Origin: Salpingoeca rosetta
Lineage: Eukaryota; Opisthokonta; Choanoflagellata; Craspedida; Salpingoecidae
Length of the DNA stretch: 15,458 nt
Direction of reading: 5' to 3'
NCBI RefSeq assembly: GCF_000188695.1
Contig: NW_004754899.1
Coordinates: forward strand, 1-15,458
Position numbers and translations under genes: made by a program
Shown: in pieces, positions 1 to 15,158 of the stretch
How the letters are laid out: each line of letters opens with the position of its first letter
How positions within the stretch are numbered: position 1 is the first letter of the stretch
The notes under the pieces: generated by a model
Seen by the model: only the letters and a program-made list of their open reading frames with translations
The model's database searches: none
What the model was told of the DNA's origin: nothing

Positions 1-760
1 GGATGAGTAGCATCCCTCTGCTCACTGCAAGCACACTTGCATGTGATTGTGCAGTGCTGCAGTGTTGCTCGCAAGCATTGGTAGCTTCTCCTACATGCAT
101 TGGATTCACTCCACCACGATCCGTTTACTCATTGTAGACACACTTGCATGCAATTGTGCAGTGTTACTGTGTTGCTCGAAGGTACTCGTAGCTTCTCCTA
201 CATGCGTTGGATTCACTCCACAGCGATCCCTCTGCTCACTGCAACCATACTTGCATGCGATTGTGCAGTGCTGCTATGTTGCTCGCAGGCACTCACAACT
301 TCTCCTGATTCGACTGGATTCACTCCACAACATCCGTCTGCAAACACTCACAACTTCTTCTGCTTGCATTAGATTCACTCCATTCCATCCCTCTACTCAC
401 TCGCAAGCACTCACAACTTCTCCTACTTGCATTGGATTCACTCCACTACATCCGTCTACTCACTCGCAAGCACTCACAACTTCTCCTGCTTCGACTGGAT
501 TCACTCCACCACATCCCTCTACTCCCTGCTGTGTTACTCGCAGGCACTCACAACTTCTCCTACTTGCATTGGATTCACTCCACTACGATCTGTCTACTCA
601 CTGTTGTGTTACTCGCAGGCACTCACAACTTCTCCTACTTGCATTGAATTCTCTCCACGACATCCGCCTACTCATTGTTGTGTTACTCGCAGGCACTCAC
701 AACTTCTCCTACTTGCATTGGATTCTCTCCACTACATACCATTGCTCGCTGCAGACACTT
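1..760. repeat. Degenerate minisatellite with three nested unit lengths
   Basis: A core related to GGATTCACTCCA recurs with the GATT (or variant) starting at 103, 210, 317, 372, 435, 498, 572, 647 and 721. The spacings are 107, 107, 55, 63, 63, 74, 75 and 74 bp. The 63-bp unit carries core, ATCCGTCTACTCACTCGCAAG, CACTCACAACTTCTCCT and CTTGCATT. The 74-bp form adds about 11 bp (TGTTGTGTTAC-like) before CTCGCAGG. The 107-bp form adds a further block (CTTGCATG, GATTGTGCAGTGCTGC). Bases 1-100 match the inside of a 107-bp unit, so the array continues beyond the left edge. Long open frames across it result from the lack of TAA/TAG and are not taken as genes. Confidence 0.9.
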
Positions 761-2040
761 CATGCGTACGCTGCGTGTTGCTTGCAAGCACCCACAACTG
801 CCCTTGCTTCCACCTTGTTCACTTTACAACACTCCTCCACTCACTCGCCACTGCTCCACTGCTTCGCCACCATGCCTGCACGCATCTGCAATCGACCCTT
901 TATCATTCCACACCATCACTCACACACCGCTCTGTCACCCTTTCCCTCACCACTCCACGCCACTCCACTTCATTCAGTAACATCGCCTCGCTTCTTGGAT
1001 TCACTCTCCAACATCACCTGCGCTTCCTCTCTCTCGCCTCCAGCAGCGATATGAGCAGGTGCGTAAGAAGCTTGCTGCAATCGCCTTCTCCTCTTCCCAT
1101 TTTACCTTCTCTCAACGTGCATGCGTGCTATTGCTTGCAATATTTGTGCTTATGCCTCCTTTGCTCCACCGCCACAATCACAACACAACACAAAACACAA
1201 CACATCCATGCATGTGCCGCTTTGTCCCTTTGTCTCACCCTTCACTCACTTTTGCTTCCTTCCCTCTTCCCTTTGCCTTTCCACATTCCATGTGTTGCAT
1301 TGTTGCTCTGCACTTGTTGCCACATGTATGCTTCATTCACCCTCGCCTCTCTCCTTCCCTTCCATCCACTCACCGCCACACAGCACCTCTCCACACAACA
1401 TCACACATCCTTCACTTCACTTCACTTCACACAACACAGCACCACAACACAACCCATTGTGTGCATTTGTGCTTCCCTTCGTCCCCTTCTTTCACCACCT
1501 TATCACCACAAGCCTTGTTTGTCCATTTCACCTGCGTTCCACCACCCCTCCTGTCGTGTTTCAATTCTTGCCACTGCTGCTGTTGTTTCCATGCGCTCGC
1601 ATGCCTTCCCTTGTCCATGTTCACTACTTTGTGCCGCCACTCCTTCCCTCCCATTCCCCTACCTTTCGTGCCTCGTTCATGTTTCATGCTGCATGTGCTA
1701 CAGCACATCATAAACCCATCAAGCCCACACTGCCGCCTTCTTCAACATCAGCCCTGTTCACATCCACCACCACCAGTCGCTGCCATCATCACTCGCTTCA
1801 TCCTCCCCCCTATCCCCACGCTCACAGCAGCTGCTGTCCTCACCTGCATGCAACACCCACTCCACAGCCACACGCCTAGCTCACCACCAATCCAATCCAA
1901 GTCACAACAACACACACCGTGTTGACTTCACTGCAACCACCAACACCCATCCACCAGCACCAGTATCACACGATACACACCGTTGCACATGCGTGTTGCA
2001 TTGTATATTTCCACTTCACTTCAGCAACACGACAGCAAGC
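761..2040. other. G-depleted pyrimidine-rich tract, no gene recognised
   Basis: The plus strand is dominated by C, T and A with few G, and rich in CACTCCAC, CTTCCCTT, CACAACAC and similar short words. Several overlapping open frames run through it in more than one frame. They encode Ser/Pro/His/Thr/Cys-rich low-complexity peptides with no domain, signal or splice structure I can support. It starts where the minisatellite fades, so it may be a decayed continuation of the same satellite-like DNA. Confidence 0.6.
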
Positions 2041-2196
2041 AAACACACACACACACACATGTGGAAAGAACAAGCGAGAAAGCATCCCCATATCAACTGC
2101 AACACACACACACAAACACACACAAAACAAGCGACAGCTCCATGCTATGTCACACCGCTTCAGTCCCCCATCAGCCGCCATTATCACCTTCAGCCA

Positions 2197-2231
2197 ACAA
2201 CAACAACAACAACAGCAGCAGCAACAGCAGT
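2197..2231. repeat. CAA/CAG trinucleotide repeat
   Basis: A run of CAA triplets passes into mixed CAG/CAA triplets. It would encode polyglutamine or poly-Ser/Asn depending on frame, but no gene context supports translation. Confidence 0.8.
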
Positions 2232-3162
2232 GTGCATGCTGTGGCAAGAGAAGAGAGAGAGAAAGGAAAAGGGAGGGAGGAAGGCAGAGGGATACAAGGA
2301 AAGAGACGTGCACGCTGTCAACAACAACACGCACACAACATAACACAATCAACACCACCCGCTCACGCTCCCTTCCTTCTCCAACGAGGCGCATGGCCTA
2401 TGGCAGCCCACGTCTTGCTTGCTTGTCCTGTGCCCATGCTTGCTCGTGTCCTTGCTTGGTTGTGCGCGCCTTGCCATGGGTTCCAACAAACAGCCTGCAC
2501 TTCCCCTGCACAAGCGTCCATGTGTGCATGTGCGTGTGAGGGGATGACAAAGAGGGAAGGGAGCAAAAGAGGAAGAAAAAGGGGAGAGATGGGAGGTGGG
2601 TGAGCACAGACGATGGTGATGGGCGCACACGACGTGGCTGTGGTGAACACACACACACGCAATCACACACGATCACACAAGCACAGAGAAGCAGCAACGC
2701 ACAACAGACACAACAGACACAAACAGGGGGGAAACAAGAGCAGCAGCGGTGCAATACACACACACGCACACACACACGCACCAAGGGAAGGACATCAGCC
2801 AGCCAGCATCATCCAACACCCCTTGCATCCACTGGTCTATCCATGCACCAGTGGGGGTGGCAGCAGAGGGAGGAGAGAGACGGAGAGAAGGAAGAGTGTG
2901 CCTTGCCCTGCCTGCCTGTGTGAGGATGTGTGTCTGCACACCCACTCACTGTGTGTGTGTTTGCGTGTGTGTGTCACCACCAACACATCCACACACATGT
3001 GTGAGACAGAGGGAAGCAAGCAGCCACCACACACACACACACACACATACAGTGTGAATCGCAAGCAGACACAGCATGAACGACTTGCACACAGTCACAG
3101 TCACGCACATGCAAGTGCAACGCACCGTGAGGTGGCATCAGACTGCTGGGTGTCAGCGTGTG

Positions 3163-3208
3163 CGTGTGTGTGTTCACACGCGTGTGTGTGTTCACACACG
3201 TGTGTGGG
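3163..3208. repeat. 18-bp tandem repeat with self-complementary ends
   Basis: The unit CGTGTGTGTGTTCACACG at 3163-3180 is repeated at 3181-3198 with its last base changed, and is followed by CGTGTGTGGG. CGTGTG at the start of each unit is complementary to CACACG at its end, so each unit could form a short hairpin and the pair an extended one. Confidence 0.7.
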
Positions 3209-3390
3209 TTGATGCAGCCCATCATCCCTCTCTGTGTGTGCGTGAGCCAAATACATCCACAGCAGCAGGAGTGCGTGTGAGATCACATCACCCACCACAG
3301 CCACGTCCACCTCTCCCCCCTTCCTCCTTCACACACAATCACACACCCACACAGCGGTCAAACCAATTGACAGAATTCGCCCAAACTCAC

Positions 3391-3805
3391 GGTGCCAGCG
3401 TGCCATGGGCCTGTGCAGCACATATGTCAGCCTCACCGACCGTGGGCAATGCCTTGCGTGCCTTTGGCCCTGCACACATCCATGGTGTGGGCGCTGCTGT
3501 GCGTGTTCTCTGCTTGCACCTGTTCACCATCACACCATCACCCACCACGCCCCACACAGTCCATGGAACCAAACGAGACCACCCACAACAGAACCGCCAG
3601 TGAGTGCCCGTCACAACGCGCACCCTCTCCCTCCTCTCCACCAACCTTGCGCCAGCCACGCACACGAACAACGCAACCCACCACCTCCCACTCAAACACG
3701 CACTCACCTTGATTCGCGTTTCGCCTGCTGCTTGCTTGCTTGTTGTTGGTCTTGTTGGTTCGTGTTTGGGCGATTGTGGAAGATGCCACAAATAATCGCC
3801 CACTG
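3391..3805 (-). CDS. Two candidate exons of an unidentified minus-strand gene
   Basis: I do not recognise this product. The 5' candidate exon is 3708-3805. It follows a CACAG acceptor, ends at a strong AAG|GTGAGTGCG donor, and encodes QWAIICGIFHNRP followed by a Gln/Ser/Lys-rich stretch, ending in phase 2. The 3' candidate is 3391-3469. It follows GTGTGCAG, ends at GCACC|GTGAGT, and encodes EADICAAQAHGTLAP in its second half. Entering the second exon in the phase left by the first gives a TGA at 3433-3435, after which the conserved-looking frame resumes one base later. This is the same behaviour seen in the exostosin gene. Support is limited to splice consensus, non-repetitive composition and phase. 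An open plus-strand frame also covers 3360-3540, so strand is not certain. Confidence 0.3.
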
Positions 3806-5937
3806 CTGTGTTTGTGCGGCAACTGCTGTTTGCTTTTGGCTTTGGCTTGTTGAAGGGCGGACTTGCTTGGTTGCTTGCTTGCTTGCTTGCTTGCTTGGTT
3901 GAGACAAGAAGAAGGAGGGGGAGAAGGGGAGAAGAAGGGGGACAGTGTGAATGCAACGCAGGTTCACATGCCTTGCAGGCTGAGGAGGGAGAAGAGAAGG
4001 GGAGAAGAAAAGGGGGGGGGATGGAAAGAAGAAGAAACAGCACACACACACACAGTTGTGGACAGCATGCACCCCTTCTCCTCCCTCTCTTCTCTTCTTC
4101 GCTTCCTCCCTCCTCCCCCTTTCACAGGCACAACAGACAACCAACAGCCACAAAGGGCTGGAAGAGAAAACAAACAAGGGGGAAGGGGGCAACAGCCACC
4201 CAGCCAGATCGCCATGGAAGAAAGCGGCGAGGCGATGGAGGGGGAAAAGGAGAACACCGTCCATCAACACACACACGCACGCACATCTGTTGGGAGCCCC
4301 ACGTCTTCTGTCCTTGCTTCCTCTTCCTCTTCCTTGGCCTGGGTTGAGTTGGGTTGGTTGAGGTGGCACAGCTCGCCATGGCGTGGCACGCGTGGATGTG
4401 GGTGTGGGCATGGGTGTTGGATGTGGATAGGTTCCTCTCTGTGTATGAAAAGGGGGTTGGAGGGAATCAGTGGAATGGGTGGTGGCAGCAGAGAGGAGGA
4501 CGAAGAAGAAGAAGAAGCAAGGGGTGGATGTGAGCATGCCATGCGTGAATGAGCAACAACAGCGACACATGGGGCGCAATGATGATGGTGTGCTTGGTGT
4601 TGTGCGTGTTGTTGTGATGGCACAAGCACACAAAGGTCAACCACACACACCTCGTCGTCGATCAACGCATCTGCCTGACATATGCGCACACGCGCACGCA
4701 CATCTGCAGTCACACACACACACATGGCATTACAGAATGAGACAGCGCACCATGCACACGCATGCACAGCAATGCAACCACCACAGCCGTCACAACGACA
4801 ACATATCTCTCCCCTCATCTCCATCCCCAAAATGCACGGTCACATGACCAGGTGCACAGCCGTGGTGGTGATGATGGCCATGATGAACGCCTTCCTCCCA
4901 CTTTCCCTCAACCCCTTCCACCAAACACACACAGCATTGCGTGCCCTCACCTCGTGCATCGTGTTGCAGTCGGCGTGGTTGATGGCGATGCACACACATG
5001 CACACACGCACACATGCACACACATCGCTGTGTGTCCTCGGTTGAGATGAGCAACGGAGAGGGAGAGAAATGGGCGACACGACACGATGGCCAGTCAAAC
5101 CCAACTAATCCAATCCAGCATCCACTGCCGTGTGTTGCCTGCTGCAGTCATCATCACAATCACACAATCACACAGGTGCAAGCAACAGGAATGAGCCGCT
5201 GATATATGTGTCATTGTCATGTGATATTACCACCACATGACATCACGTGCATGTGCACACGCACCCCCATCCCTCAACCAACATCATGCCCCACCTATCA
5301 CTTTCCTTCCCTCCCTCCTTTCGCTCTGCACTCCCACATCGCCTCATCACCATCACCACCGCCACCATCACCGTGTCACTTCCCTCCTTCCCCCGCTTCC
5401 CACCACTCGACACAACCCAGCCCACCAACCAACCAACCAACCGCCAACGATCATCCTCACCTGTGCTTGATGCAGCCAACTAGCCAGCCGATGTGTCACA
5501 GCGAAGCCAGAAAATGGAAGCGCAATCACATGCCACGACCACCATCGTCATCGCTGATGGAGCAGAAAGAGGAGATGACAGGGGAAAAGTGGTGGGCACG
5601 GGTCGTGTCCTTCCTTGTCTTCATCGGTGCAGCCCCAAACACGGCGCACAGCGCACATGCACGCACGGCCATCATCACAGCAGCAGCAGCAGCACAAGCA
5701 GCGAGCCAGCCTGCGTGCCTGTGAGGCAAGAAGAAACCAACCAGAGACGAACAACAATGACCGGTGATGGTGAGGACATGAAAGGAGGGACACAAGGGAC
5801 CACGCACGGGAGCATGCATCATGTTGTGGGCGGGTACACCAGATGCACACAAGAACGACGAAGCAAGCGCCCAACAAGCAAGCAACCAGGCACACGATAT
5901 GTCACCACCACCGCCACATCCACCACTGCTGCAATAC
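3806..5937. other. Mostly unassigned sequence with isolated donor-like sites
   Basis: This stretch holds a (CTTG)n tract, G/A-rich blocks (3900-4050, 4440-4530) and CA/CAT-rich simple sequence. Isolated minus-strand donor-like sites occur after 4951 (GAG|GTGAGG, preceded by an open stretch reading AINHADCNTMHE) and near 5464 (ACAG|GTGAGG). A hydrophobic minus-strand stretch, KAFIMAIITTTAVHL, lies around 4850-4900. These could be exons of the gene whose exons lie at 3391-3805 or 5938-8631. None has both a convincing acceptor and a phase-compatible partner, so I do not call them. Confidence 0.45.
3862..3900. repeat. (CTTG)n tetranucleotide tract
   Basis: An ACTTGCTTGG start runs into a series of CTTG units and ends in GGTT. 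It gives a Leu-Ala-Cys repeat in translation, which explains the spurious open frames here. Confidence 0.8.
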
Positions 5938-8631
5938 CTGTGTTGGCCGCTGTCTCGATCACGCCTCAACAGCACCACATCGCATGGTGAAGGCTGATGA
6001 TGATGATGACACAGAGCAAAGACGATTAGTTGGGAAAAGGAGGAAGGAAATTTGGTTGGGGAAACCCGCACACCTCCGCCTGCAGCCACGCACACACGCA
6101 CACGCACATTGAGTTGTGTGATTGGTTCATATGAGACACATGTCAGTGCAACCACCCCACAGCCAATGACTGCTCTGGTGTGTTGGCATGCATGTGTACA
6201 TGCGTGCGTGTACGTGCGTGCGAATGAGTACTACCACCCCATCACCGCACACACACACACACAGCGGCAGCCTCTCACCTTGCGCCTTCTTTTCTGGCAC
6301 ATTCGTGTGTGCGTGTATCGCTCTGGTCGTGTCATGAGGGCTTGGGAAGAGATCGGTCACCGTTGAGCAAATCACACACATGTACACATGCGCAAGCACA
6401 AACAACCAAATCAGCAAGAATCACACCACGCAGTGAGCCAGCATGGCAGAAACAAACCACGTCCACCTCCTTGTGCCACATTCACATCACCCACATCACC
6501 ACCTGTGCACGCACATTTCACATCCCCACACACAGACACCATGACCACCGCCACAAGCAGCACATCTGCACATGCGTGTGTATGTGCCGTCTACATCCAC
6601 CACAAATCACTCACCACCACCATCATCGTCGTCGCGCGAGGCGACGGCACATCGACGCACATCACATCCTGTGTGCGTGTGAAGAAAGAGGTGAGTTGTC
6701 ACACAATCAGGCTGTCAATGACAACAACACCCATTGCCACCACCAACAGACCCAACGACATCCAAGCAAGCCTTCACAATCACACCCACACATGCTGATG
6801 TTCACACCCAACACATCACACACCACCCACATCACCACAACCACCACCGCCATTCATCTCACCTCCACATCCATGGCAGCAGCCGCTGCTGTTGGTGACC
6901 AGTGACGACGACGAGGGAGGTGGAGATGGACGATAGACAGATGGCCCGTTCATCCACAATGCAGCCACACATCAGCTGTTGTTGCTGCTGCTGGTGGTGG
7001 AAACGGTGAAAACAAACGGCCCCTTGCCACGCCGTGTCCTTTGCTCGCTCGCTTGGCTGCTTGGTTGGTTGGATGGAAGCGGGATGCATGACCCTGTGTC
7101 CAAATCAATCGAAAAGGGGGAGAAGAAGAAGAGACACATGAGTGGACAGAACAGACAAGGAAAGATGGAAGCGAAGAAGGAAGCACAACGTGTCAACCAC
7201 ACACACACACACACACATCTCAGTCGCCCTCTCACCTTCATCACTCGTCATCGTCATCGTCGTTAGTTCCACCGCTTCATGCGCCTCCTCAACGCTGTGA
7301 AACGTGTGTGCACGGACACAAGAAGGGGGAGAATGCAGGGGAATGAGGTGGACAGCGAAGCATCATCAACCACCCGCCAGCCCCATCCAATCACCCGCAC
7401 TGATACACAACCACACGCACACATGTTGTCCCCACCACCACACGCACGCACACACACATGCTCACCTCTTCGTCAGAGCGACTGACATGTGCAATGTGTT
7501 CCTCACGCCAGATTGGAGCTGGTGTCGGCCGGGTGTGGTGTCGGCTGTGCGGTCCATGGCGATGATGATGACGGTGGTGACAGCGGAGCTGAGGTGGAAG
7601 AGAGAGAAAGGAGAGAGAAATGGGGAAGGTTGATGATGATGCTGATGGGTCGTTCATGGCGGCTTCCTTGCCCTCTTCTGATGTGGCCCTGGTGCGCATG
7701 CAACCAACACACAACGACAGACACATCAACACACACAACACACAGGCGTGGCATGGGAGCACGGCAGACGTGTTCACCTTCCTGCCCCTCCTCTGCTTTC
7801 CTCCTCCTCGCCCCACGACACACACACACACACACACACACCTGCGCATAGCTGCGTCGCTGTGGTTGGATGTGCCCACCATGACCATGGACGTGTGTGT
7901 GTGTGTCCACAGCTGCTCCTCCCAATCCATCATGTGTGCACCGCCAACCATCCTCCAACGATCCTCACGCAGTCGCTCCCCTGCAGCCACAAGCACAAGC
8001 ACACACGCATGGCATGTGAGGTGCACAGCTACACTGCTGCACGAGGCACAGCATCAGCAGCAACAGCAAACACTCACAGCAGCAACAACGCCAACACATG
8101 CACCATGTGCCAACCAAAGTATGCATGATGGGCTCACCTGGCCTTGCTCACGCATATGGGAACACTGCATGAACACAGCAGTGACAGCCGAATCGGGGAA
8201 GTTGCAGCAGCAGCAGCCGGCATGCGAGCCCGCTTCCAAGTGATGTGTGCTGGTACCTCACCACCTGTGCATATGTGTGTGTGTGTGCGTGTGGTTGCAG
8301 GGAACGTGGATGGGAACAGAACACAATAGGCAGACAGCAGGCCATCACGTCAGCACAGCAGAACGAGTGATTGACGTCACACGCACCACGTGTGATTGTG
8401 TGTGCGTGTGCGTGCGTGTGTCGGTGTGCGTGACCATCATCCCCCATCAACCTTCTTCCCCTTGTTCACTTCACCGCACCCCATCACCACACCCCCATCC
8501 CCCACCCCATCACACAACCAACCAGCCAACCACTCATCACCACCCACATACCATGTGTGAGGCGAGTGCAGCTGGTACGCGTGACAAATATCCTCGACAT
8601 TTCCCTCATCCTGCTTGTGCGTGCGCATCAC
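5938..8631 (-). CDS. Unidentified multi-exon minus-strand gene (partial chain of eight candidate exons)
   Basis: The product is not recognised. Candidate exons in transcript order are 8552-8631 (VMRTHKQDEGNVEDICHAYQ, donor ATG|GTATGT), 8138-8264 (donor CAG|GTGAGC), 7466-7588 (VIIIAMDRTADTTPGRHQL, donor AGAG|GTGAGC), 7236-7294 (VEEAHEAVELTTMTMTSDE, donor AAG|GTGAGA), 6863-6975 (ERAICLSSISTSLVVVT, donor GAG|GTGAGA), 6615-6668 (donor GTG|GTGAGT), 6279-6322 (donor AAG|GTGAGA) and 5938-5993 (PSPCDVVLLRRDRDSGQH, donor CAG|GTATTG). Acceptors are mostly CAG after pyrimidine-rich or TG-rich DNA. The 7466-7588 to 7236-7294 junction is phase-compatible without help. Three exons (8138-8264, 6863-6975, 6615-6668) need a one-base step at a TGA to stay open when entered in phase. 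Neither a start nor a stop codon is assigned. The middle exons are the most credible. Whether this is one gene, and whether it continues to 3391, is inference. Confidence 0.4.
7466..7588 (-). CDS. Best single exon of the unidentified gene (VIIIAMDRTADTTPG)
   Basis: This 123-nt exon runs from a CACCTCAG acceptor to an AAGAG|GTGAGC donor. With one leading base and two trailing bases it encodes 40 residues of mixed composition, including a short hydrophobic VTTVIII segment, then AMDRTADTTPGRHQL, then RNTLHMSVALTK. The composition is unlike the surrounding repeats, and the next exon (7236-7294) accepts its phase exactly. A membrane-proximal region is possible, but I cannot name a family. Confidence 0.5.
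8372..8379. promoter_or_regulatory. CRE-like palindrome TGACGTCA
   Basis: A perfect 8-bp CREB/ATF consensus palindrome, with a CACGTG E-box a few bases away at about 8387. It lies between two candidate exons of the unidentified minus-strand gene. An 8-mer can occur by chance, so function is conjecture. Confidence 0.2.
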
Positions 8632-9084
8632 CTGTAAGTGTGGTTGTGTGCGAGCACCAGCATGGTGAGTGAGTGGGAGGGAAAGAGGGAGCATGGATAT
8701 GTGCGCAGCTACACTGCTGCTGTCGCTGCTGGTGTTGTGCATGCAGGTGTGAAGAAGAAAGGGAAGAGAGAGAAAACAGACAACAGAAGGGAAGGAACAA
8801 GACATGCTGCACCCCATCCATCCATCCATCCCTCTTCCTCACACCACCACCACACACCACCGTCCTCTGTCACCAGCCAGCCAGTCACACCACACCGTAC
8901 TCACCCAGCATCCCCCACCCCACCTCATCCATCCATCCATCCAACACACATCTCCCCTCCGTTTTCCCTCTTCTTCACGCCCTCACCTCTGCTGCTGCTG
9001 CTTCCAACCGAAAATGCAACTTGTGCTGTCGCTACCTGTTCCCAGCTGCAAACAGCCAGCTCCCAGCAGCAGCAGTGGGCGATG

Positions 9085-9114
9085 GGTTGGTTGGTTGGTT
9101 GGTTGGTTGGTTGG
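9085..9114. repeat. (GGTT)n tetranucleotide tract
   Basis: About seven perfect GGTT units ending in GGAGGG. A short internal tract of this kind is not evidence of a telomere. Confidence 0.85.
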
Positions 9115-9136
9115 AGGGATGTGTTCAGCGGCAAGC

Positions 9137-9171
9137 GGTGGTGGTGGTGGTGGTGCTGCTGCTGCTGCTGC
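9137..9171. repeat. (GGT)n-(GCT)n compound triplet repeat
   Basis: Six or so GGT units abut six or so GCT units, giving Gly/Val/Trp and Ala/Cys/Leu homopolymers in the different frames. It lies in the intergenic spacer. Confidence 0.85.
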
Positions 9172-9619
9172 ATTGGCGGTAGAGGGTGTGTTGGCTGTTG
9201 TTGTTGTTGTGATGGCCGTCAGGGAGGGCGAGAAAGAGCGGGAAAGACGAGCAGTGGCTGCAAGTTGGAGAATGTGCAGGTGTGCAGGCAGTTGTGTGTG
9301 AGAACGAAGAAAGAGACAGCGCATCAAGCAAGGCAAACCAGGCAGCCGCACGACACACATGTACACATTGATGTGGGACAACAAGGGGAGACAGAAGCAA
9401 CAAAGACAGCGAGCACAAAACACGCACACTGGTGTTGTGCGCAGCATACACATGCACATGCGGTGGTGCACTCACGTTGCTCATCGCTTGCTTGTTTGTG
9501 GTGTGAGTTGGTGTGGCTGCTTCCACAGCCGCACAAGGGTGGCTGGATGGTCATTACATGGCAGCGCCCGTCTGTTCATCCCACCAGAGCAGTGGTGGAA
9601 GGAGATGGCAGCTGCTGGC

Positions 9620-14344
<4,725 letters not shown>

Positions 14345-14465
14345 GGAGCGAACGAATAGTGCCCAAGAAGAAGAAGAAGGACAAGAAGCAGAAGTCGAGG
14401 AAGGAACAGTGGGCATGATGTGTGTTGGCTCACCTGAGGATCGTTGACATGACACCTGTTTTGTG

Positions 14466-14557
14466 TGCATGTGTGTGTGTGTGTGTGTGTGTGTGTCTGT
14501 GTGTGTGTGTGTGTGTGTCTGTGTGTGTGTGTCTGTGTGTGTAGGTGTGTGTGTGTC
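14466..14557. repeat. Interrupted (TG)n microsatellite
   Basis: Long TG runs separated by TCTG interruptions, upstream of the exostosin start codon. Confidence 0.95.
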
Positions 14558-14910
14558 AAAGACCTTTCTTCCACATTGGTCTGGTTGGCTGTTGGTGACT
14601 GGGTAGCGATCACCAACAATCTCCTCTTGCCCTCTCTCACATCTCTCTTCTCCCCCATGCTGCTGTTGCGGTGACTGCCACATCACCCCCACCTTCCTTC
14701 CTTGCCTTGCCTTGCCTCGCTGTGTGCAGCAAAGAGAACAAGAAGAAGAAGAAGAAGCGAGTAGGCGAGTGAAAGCGAGTGCAAGCAAGTTTGGGCTGCT
14801 GCATCTCCACAGTCGTGTCATCGACTGATTTCAGGTTTCCCCGTCTTCTTCTGCACAAACACGCACAACAGCCGTTTGTCGTGGCTGGTTGCGCGCCATG
14901 CACGCACACC

Positions 14911-14911
<1 letters not shown>

Positions 14912-14953
<42 letters not shown>
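14912..14953. repeat. (CA)n microsatellite
   Basis: A pure CA run with flanking CGCA units, upstream of the exostosin gene. Confidence 0.95.
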
Positions 14954-14958
<5 letters not shown>

Positions 14959-15105
14959 CGCTGCATTCGCTGCGACGAAAGGAAAGGATGTATGGGGAGG
15001 TGCGGTTTGGTCACACTCAGCCACAACAACAACCACAACAACAGCAGCAGGGAGCAGCAGGGAGCAGGGGGATATTGATGATGATGACAATGACACATGC
15101 AATCC

Positions 15106-15158
15106 ATCAATCAATCAATCAAGCAGACGAGCAAGCAGGCAAGCGAGCAAGCAAGCCA
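15106..15158. repeat. (ATCA)n followed by (GCAA)n-like tetranucleotide repeats
   Basis: ATCAATCAATCAATCA passes into GCAGACGAGCAAGCAGGCAAGCGAGCAAGCAAGCC. Two adjacent four-base periodicities of different sequence. Confidence 0.75.

Larger units (their letters stand above)
2041..3390. other. Simple-sequence region: CA/TG, CAA/CAG and GA-rich blocks
   Basis: The region contains (CA)n runs near 2043-2062, 2100-2128, 2650-2665, 2755-2778 and 3028-3050. There is a CAA/CAG triplet tract at about 2197-2231, purine-rich GAGAGA/GGGAGG blocks at 2245-2310 and 2540-2600, and TG runs at 2950-2975 and 3160-3215. Overlapping open frames here translate to His/Thr/Gln or Cys/Val repeats and look spurious. 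I see no exon with convincing splice signals. Confidence 0.6.
8632..9619. other. Probable intergenic spacer rich in short tandem repeats
   Basis: The spacer lies between the stop codon of the exostosin gene (9620-9622, minus strand) and the first exon I can support in the next minus-strand gene. It contains (CCAT)n at about 8813-8833 and 8929-8943, CTG triplets at 8990-9002, a (GGTT)n tract at 9085-9114, (GGT)n passing into (GCT)n at 9137-9171 and GTT triplets at 9193-9210. Long open frames on both strands here are repeat-driven. The promoter and 5' end of the downstream gene and the 3' UTR of the exostosin gene should lie here. I cannot place a TATA element or a poly(A) signal. Confidence 0.5.

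Noticed and set aside
47..1925. Several long overlapping plus-strand open frames of 250-430 codons
   Set aside because: They overlap in different frames, follow the minisatellite and the G-depleted tract, and encode low-complexity Ser/His/Pro/Cys-rich peptides. Scarcity of stops explains them.
4842..4900. Hydrophobic minus-strand stretch KAFIMAIITTTAVHL as a transmembrane exon
   Set aside because: No convincing acceptor or donor and no phase-compatible neighbour. CATCATCACCACC-type repeats give such hydrophobic strings by chance.
9085..9114. (GGTT)n tract as a telomere or interstitial telomere
   Set aside because: Too short, a four-base unit, and one of many unrelated simple repeats nearby.
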